Shown here piece after piece: positions 60,749 to 64,000 of a stretch of 64,000 nucleotides of DNA. Position 1 is the first letter of the stretch. Each line of letters opens with the position of its first letter. Where the stretch lies: positions 47,608 to 111,607 of the forward strand of contig NZ_VPFL01000009.1 of NCBI RefSeq assembly GCF_008014345.1. Reading direction: 5' to 3'. This stretch comes from Pelomicrobium methylotrophicum. Lineage in GTDB: Bacteria; Pseudomonadota; Gammaproteobacteria; Burkholderiales; UBA6910. Under the pieces are notes generated by a model that made no database searches, was not told the origin of the DNA, and saw only the letters and a program-made list of their open reading frames with translations. A program made the position numbers and the translations under genes.

Positions 60749-62860
60749 TCAAAAGAGGTCGAGCTGGGCGCCTGCCCGGGGCGGCCGGAATCGGGAGGTA
60801 TCGAGCGGCGGCCGCGCTCGGTTGAAGCCCAGACGCTCGCACGCGAGGTGGAAGCGCTGGGCCATCAGCTCGGCGAGGGTGCCGGTGCCCCGGTGGCGCA
60901 CGCCGAAGGTGGAATCGTAGTCCCGCCCGCCGCGCATCTGGTGGATGAGGCTCATGACATGCCCGGCCTTCATCGGGTAATGAACGTCGAGCCACGCCTT
61001 GAAGAGGGGCGCCACTTCGTTCGGCAGCCGCAGCAGCACATAGCCCGCCAGGGTGGCCCCCGCCTCCCGCGCGCGCTCCAGCACCTCCTCCATGAACCGG
61101 TCGGTGAGAAACGGGATCACCGGCGCCACCATGACGCCCACGGGGATCCCGGCCGCAGCGAGGCGCCGGATCACTTCCAGCCGCCGCAGCGGCGCTGAGG
61201 CCCGCGGCTCCAGCCGCCGGGCGAGCGCGTTGTCCAGATGGGTGACCGAGACGAACGCCCGCACGAGGTTCTTCTGCGCCATGGGCGCGAGCAGGTCGAT
61301 GTCCCGCTCAATCAGCGCGTTCTTGGTGATGATGCCGAACGGATGCTCGCACTCGGAGAGCACTTCCAAGACCGAGCGGGTGATCTTGAGTTCCCGCTCG
61401 ATCGGCTGGTACGGATCGGTATTGGCGCCGATGGAGATGACCTCGGGCCGGTAAGTCGGTGCCGAGAGCGTCTGGCGCAACAGCGCCGCTGCGTTCGCCT
61501 TGGCGAAAAGCTTGGTCTCGAAATCGAGGCCCGGCGACAGGCCGAGGTAAGCGTGGGAGGGGCGGGCGTAGCAGTTGTGACTGATGACGCCATTGGCGAC
61601 GAAATCCCCCGTGCCGGTCGTGATGTCATACAGCTCCTGGCGGCGATCGAGCGGCTCGATCTCGACGATGTCGAGCCTTGCCTCCGATTTCAAGGCCTGG
61701 GCCTCGATGTTGCGCTTACGTGTGATCGAAGGATCGAATGCACTGAAGAACCGAAGATGCTCGCGCAACCCGCCCCGGATTCGAACGACGTGCACGGGCT
61801 TCGGCGTGTGCGGCTTTAGCGTCTCGACGGTCGTATCGAAACCGAATCCCCGCAGGGCGTCCGTCAACACTTCGATCATCTGGAGATCGGTGTTGGAGAT
61901 CCTGATCACCCCGTCGCTGAACGACCCCTCGGCGTCGAACATGCCGGCGACGAATCCCCGCGCCCAATCGCCGTCGGCGCAGCCCGGCCATTCGATCAAC
62001 CGGCCGATCGCCGCCACCGATGCGCTCGAGCTCGTGCGGATCGCCTCCATTCGCCGCCGCGCCGGTGTCTCGGGCTGGAAGGTGAATCGGTCGGTGCCGA
62101 TTCCGAACTCCGCCAGATAAGTCCTGGCGCGTTCGAGCGCCTCCATGTCCGCCATCGCCAGCCGGAATCGGTGCGGGTCCCCATGGGTACGTCCCGGCCG
62201 CAAATAGCGGTAGACCCCGAGGTGACTGTCGCCCCGGATCAACCCGCAGAGATACCCGCGCCGGTAGGCGCTCGAATCGAGCGGACGGGGAAAAGAAGGG
62301 ATCGTCCCGAAGCCCATCAGCGTGTTGTTGAGGGTCAGATGAGGGCGCTCGGCGGAAGCCCTGCTCCTCGCCACGAACTTCCATCCGCCTTCGGTGAGGA
62401 AGCGGTGATCGCCGCTCGCCACCAGCTCGGTGCCATCGGCGAGGCGGATCCGATAGGCCGGCTTGACGGTGCGCCAATGGGCGAGAACCCGCGTCCTAAC
62501 GTAGCGCCGGTAATGTCCGCGCTTTTCCGTGCCGTAGATCTCGTCGTGGGCCTCCAGGGCAGCCAGCGGCTTGAAGCTGCCGTCCGCCATGAGGATTTTC
62601 GTGTCGCCGGCCAGGCAATACACACACCCATGCTCGCATCCCTGGTACGGGTTGATGGAGCGGTCGAAGGAGATGTCGGGCGAGGCGTTGCGGGTGAGGA
62701 TGCTCTTCGCCTGGATGAGCGTCACCTCGGTCTTGGGCGGGGGAAGCTCTTCCTCCTCGCGGGCCCAACCGTCGTCGAATGCCTCCCTCCCCCACCGCTC
62801 GAAGCGGCCCTGGAGGTTGGAAGGGGCGCCGCGGCCTTTTCTAGGGACAACGGGTTTCAT
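60749..62860 (-). CDS. PA0069/Rv2578c-type radical SAM protein interrupted by an intein
   Basis: This is a 703-residue precursor. Residues 1–81 and 430–703 are the host protein (355 residues after splicing, the normal family length) and 82–429 an intein. The host opens with KGRGAPSNLQGRFE and DRSINPYQGCEHGCVY. The radical SAM Cys-x3-Cys-x2-Cys cluster motif is completed only by Cys430 after the intein (CYARPSHAYLG). Later motifs are SIGANTDPYQPIER, ITKNALIERDIDLL and a C-terminal FRPPRAGAQLDLF. Without splicing the [4Fe-4S] site cannot have its native sequence. The enzyme's reaction is unknown. ATG 62860 aligns with the family start. It lies 13 bases from an integrase remnant. Confidence 0.93.
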   Translation of the reverse strand: MKPVVPRKGRGAPSNLQGRFERWGREAFDDGWAREEEELPPPKTEVTLIQAKSILTRNASPDISFDRSINPYQGCEHGCVYCLAGDTKILMADGSFKPLAALEAHDEIYGTEKRGHYRRYVRTRVLAHWRTVKPAYRIRLADGTELVASGDHRFLTEGGWKFVARSRASAERPHLTLNNTLMGFGTIPSFPRPLDSSAYRRGYLCGLIRGDSHLGVYRYLRPGRTHGDPHRFRLAMADMEALERARTYLAEFGIGTDRFTFQPETPARRRMEAIRTSSSASVAAIGRLIEWPGCADGDWARGFVAGMFDAEGSFSDGVIRISNTDLQMIEVLTDALRGFGFDTTVETLKPHTPKPVHVVRIRGGLREHLRFFSAFDPSITRKRNIEAQALKSEARLDIVEIEPLDRRQELYDITTGTGDFVANGVISHNCYARPSHAYLGLSPGLDFETKLFAKANAAALLRQTLSAPTYRPEVISIGANTDPYQPIERELKITRSVLEVLSECEHPFGIITKNALIERDIDLLAPMAQKNLVRAFVSVTHLDNALARRLEPRASAPLRRLEVIRRLAAAGIPVGVMVAPVIPFLTDRFMEEVLERAREAGATLAGYVLLRLPNEVAPLFKAWLDVHYPMKAGHVMSLIHQMRGGRDYDSTFGVRHRGTGTLAELMAQRFHLACERLGFNRARPPLDTSRFRPPRAGAQLDLF
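61574..62617 (-). mobile_element. Intein with LAGLIDADG homing endonuclease in the radical SAM gene
   Basis: The insert is 348 residues (1044 bases), in frame. It starts at Cys82 (CLAGDTKI, splicing block A). It has a block B-like ASGDHRFLTEGGW and ends in block F/G (LYDITTGTGDFVANGVISHN) followed by Cys+1 of the host. Cys1, the block B His, and the terminal His-Asn with Cys+1 are the residues needed for standard splicing. Two LAGLIDADG motifs, GYLCGLIRGDS (near 62250) and GFVAGMFDAEGS (near 61940), keep their acidic residues, so endonuclease activity is possible. Insertion is exactly before the last cluster cysteine. Confidence 0.92.
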
Positions 62861-62873
62861 TCACGTGCCGCCT

Positions 62874-63251
62874 TCACACCGCCGCTCCAGAAGGAGGCGC
62901 TGGGAGTGTCTCTCGTGTCGCGGAATACCGACCCGACAGGACGGAGCCCGCGCCGTCATAGCGAGCCAGGCCGAGCGCCTGTACAAAAAGCGGAGCCGAA
63001 AGCGCCTGGTTATGGCTAGAAGCGGAAACATGGCGCTCGGTGGCCAGAGGGCTCAGGAATGCCGTGACCTCAGCCTCGCCAAGCGTGGACGGATGCTTTT
63101 TGCCATGGAAGTGGACGTACCGCTTGGTCCAGTGGATGCAGGCTTCCTCCCTCCGACGGCCGTCATACCGCCGTCGTATCGCGTCACGCAGCCTATCCAG
63201 GAGGCGTGGGCGATCGGGATCGTTTGATAAGCGCCTGGATTGATTGGGCAC
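62874..63251 (-). pseudogene. Truncated integron-type tyrosine recombinase (IntI N-terminal fragment)
   Basis: The frame starts at a GTG (63251) with a perfect GGAGG 6 bases upstream and runs 125 residues. Residues ~14–92 match the N-terminal core-binding domain of integron integrases: RLLDRLRDAIRRRY, HWTKRYVHFHGKKHPSTLGE, EVTAFLSPLATERHVSAS and NQALSAPLF. Homology stops abruptly at about residue 92, and the whole catalytic domain with the Arg-His-Arg-Tyr residues is absent. The remaining ~33 residues are unrelated. So this is the 5' remnant of an integrase gene cut by a deletion or rearrangement next to the radical SAM gene. A full integrase is about 320–340 residues. Confidence 0.82.
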
Positions 63252-63312
63252 TTTTGACCTCCAAGCAGCCTATTTCCTTTGAATGGCGGCAAATGACCCG
63301 ACTTGAGGAAAG

Positions 63313-63328
63313 CTGTTTTTTTATACAG
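63313..63328. promoter_or_regulatory. LexA (SOS) box upstream of the integrase remnant
   Basis: CTGT, eight bases (TTTTTTAT), then ACAG: a perfect match to the core CTGT-N8-ACAG LexA site of the E. coli type, flanked by TA on the right. It lies 61 bases before the integrase start. LexA control of integrase genes is established for many integrons, so the position strengthens the integrase call. Confidence 0.8.
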
Positions 63329-63347
63329 TACATGACGAATTCCACAA
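63320..63347 (-). promoter_or_regulatory. Candidate integrase promoter overlapping the LexA box
   Basis: On the minus strand TTGTGG (63347–63342) is followed after 16 bases by TATAAA (63325–63320), which lies inside the LexA site. Bound LexA would therefore block the −10. The leader to the GTG start would be about 60 bases. Confidence 0.5.
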
Positions 63348-64000
63348 CATCAAGGGGGTCCTGGCAATACGCTCCATTTAGGGAGTCGAATTCAAGTTAG
63401 GGCCGCGGTGCCAGGGACGTGAGGCTGGTTGCTGTCATCATCGGACTGATCGCCGGTGCGCATGGCGCTTCCTCTCAAGAGATGTGTTATTTGGCTTATT
63501 GAGGTGTATAAATCAAGGGCGCCCTTAACCGAGCGGCTCGAGCCGACGGCGCTGCGGCTTTAAGGCGACGCCAGCCGACGGACCCGTCGTGCCCCACGGA
63601 CCTGGGAGCCGCTCTCTCCCTCCTTCTCCCGCTCGCGACCGCATGGGCGGAAGCGCGCGCTCCCTTTCCCCGAACATCCGGATTGCGGGCGGCAGCGCTG
63701 CCAACCGGGCCGCTCGACTCTGGCGTGGCGGGGCCTGCCCTCGGCCACTCTGTATTCATCTGCCGTGGCCATGATACGGCCCGCCTTCCGTCGCACGGGT
63801 CTCCGACACGGGTATCGGTCTGAATCCTGGGGTGCAATCGCGGCGGTTGCTTCCGCTTTATCTGTAGCATATCAGTTGCTCCACCGCGCATCGCGCGACC
63901 CGCGATGCATGAAACTGGGGTTAAATAAGGGGGCGGCGTCCGGCATTGAGGTCGGTTCGTACTTGGTGCGATGAGCCCGTATGTCAGTTGGACCCGCGGC
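63329..64000. other. Non-coding or unrecognised stretch to window end
   Basis: These 672 bases contain no frame with protein-like composition on either strand. By position (the side away from the integrase) this should be the attI site followed by gene cassettes. An AAGTTAGGGC (63394–63403) resembles an integron attI core junction, 145 bases from the integrase start. A second GTTRRRY-type core, GTTAAAT, lies at 63920–63926. I could not pair either with a proper inverse core to make an attC, so cassette content is unproven. Confidence 0.35.

Noticed and set aside
63508..63562. An attC-like imperfect inverted repeat (CGCCCTTAACC … CTTTAAGGCG)
   Set aside because: The right core departs from GTTRRRY at two positions and the spacing is shorter than normal attC sites, so it is not listed as a site.
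63496..63891. A 131-codon minus-strand frame in the terminal region
   Set aside because: Arg/Ala-rich composition, no ribosome site, no family resemblance; treated as chance.

Overview
The window (about 66% G+C by eye) reads as a chromosomal segment of a betaproteobacterium or close relative. This rests on gene content and order: a type IV pilus pilY1–pilE end, TAXI-type TRAP transport, queA–tgt–yajC–secD–secF, and purB / GST / mnmA / Nudix. No rRNA, plasmid or phage backbone is visible. The placement is inference; no database search was possible.

Layout. 1–3242: end of a type IV pilus minor-component operon (pilY1, cut by the window edge, and a pilE-like pilin). 3453–7839: TAXI TRAP solute receptor, a strong terminator, a fused TRAP permease and glutaryl-CoA dehydrogenase. 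8156–11134: a MASE1–PAS–PAS–GGDEF–EAL c-di-GMP protein. 11277–16884 (minus strand): a squalene/phytoene synthase-like enzyme, a YeeE/YedE sulfur-type transporter, an unnamed HGHFHTF protein, a small secreted protein made of Asn-Pro-Cys repeats, a cytochrome c carrying the same repeats at both ends, a DUF3379-like anti-sigma factor and an ECF sigma factor. This is the best candidate for an undescribed system. 17278–22206: a K+/H+ antiporter-type exchanger, then cydB–cydA and a GbsR/MarR-type regulator read leftward from a perfect inverted-repeat operator. 22474–33493: tRNA-Leu and housekeeping genes (tRNA queuosine and 2-thiouridine modification, Sec translocon accessory proteins, DedA, a CnoX-like thioredoxin, purB, GST, mnmA, Nudix). 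33607–37759: a Lys/Glu-rich secreted protein, Fe-superoxide dismutase, a PuuD-like membrane protein with a tiny membrane peptide upstream, ybiB and a histone-deacetylase-fold amidohydrolase.

37817–60413 is a glycogen/trehalose island. glgB, glgE, treS fused to maltokinase, glgC, glgX, treZ and a malQ–treY fusion run rightward and are tightly packed or overlapping. They are flanked by oppositely oriented glycoside hydrolases and a GT4 glycosyltransferase. Together these encode the GlgE route (trehalose to maltose to maltose-1-phosphate to alpha-glucan, then branching), the reverse TreYZ route from glucan to trehalose, and debranching. No glgA, glgM or glgP lies inside the window.

60749–64000: a radical SAM protein of the PA0069/Rv2578c type, whose iron-sulfur cluster motif is split by an intein with a LAGLIDADG endonuclease. 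Thirteen bases beyond its start lies a truncated integron-type integrase gene, which keeps its ribosome binding site and a perfect LexA box. After that, no gene is recognisable to the window end.
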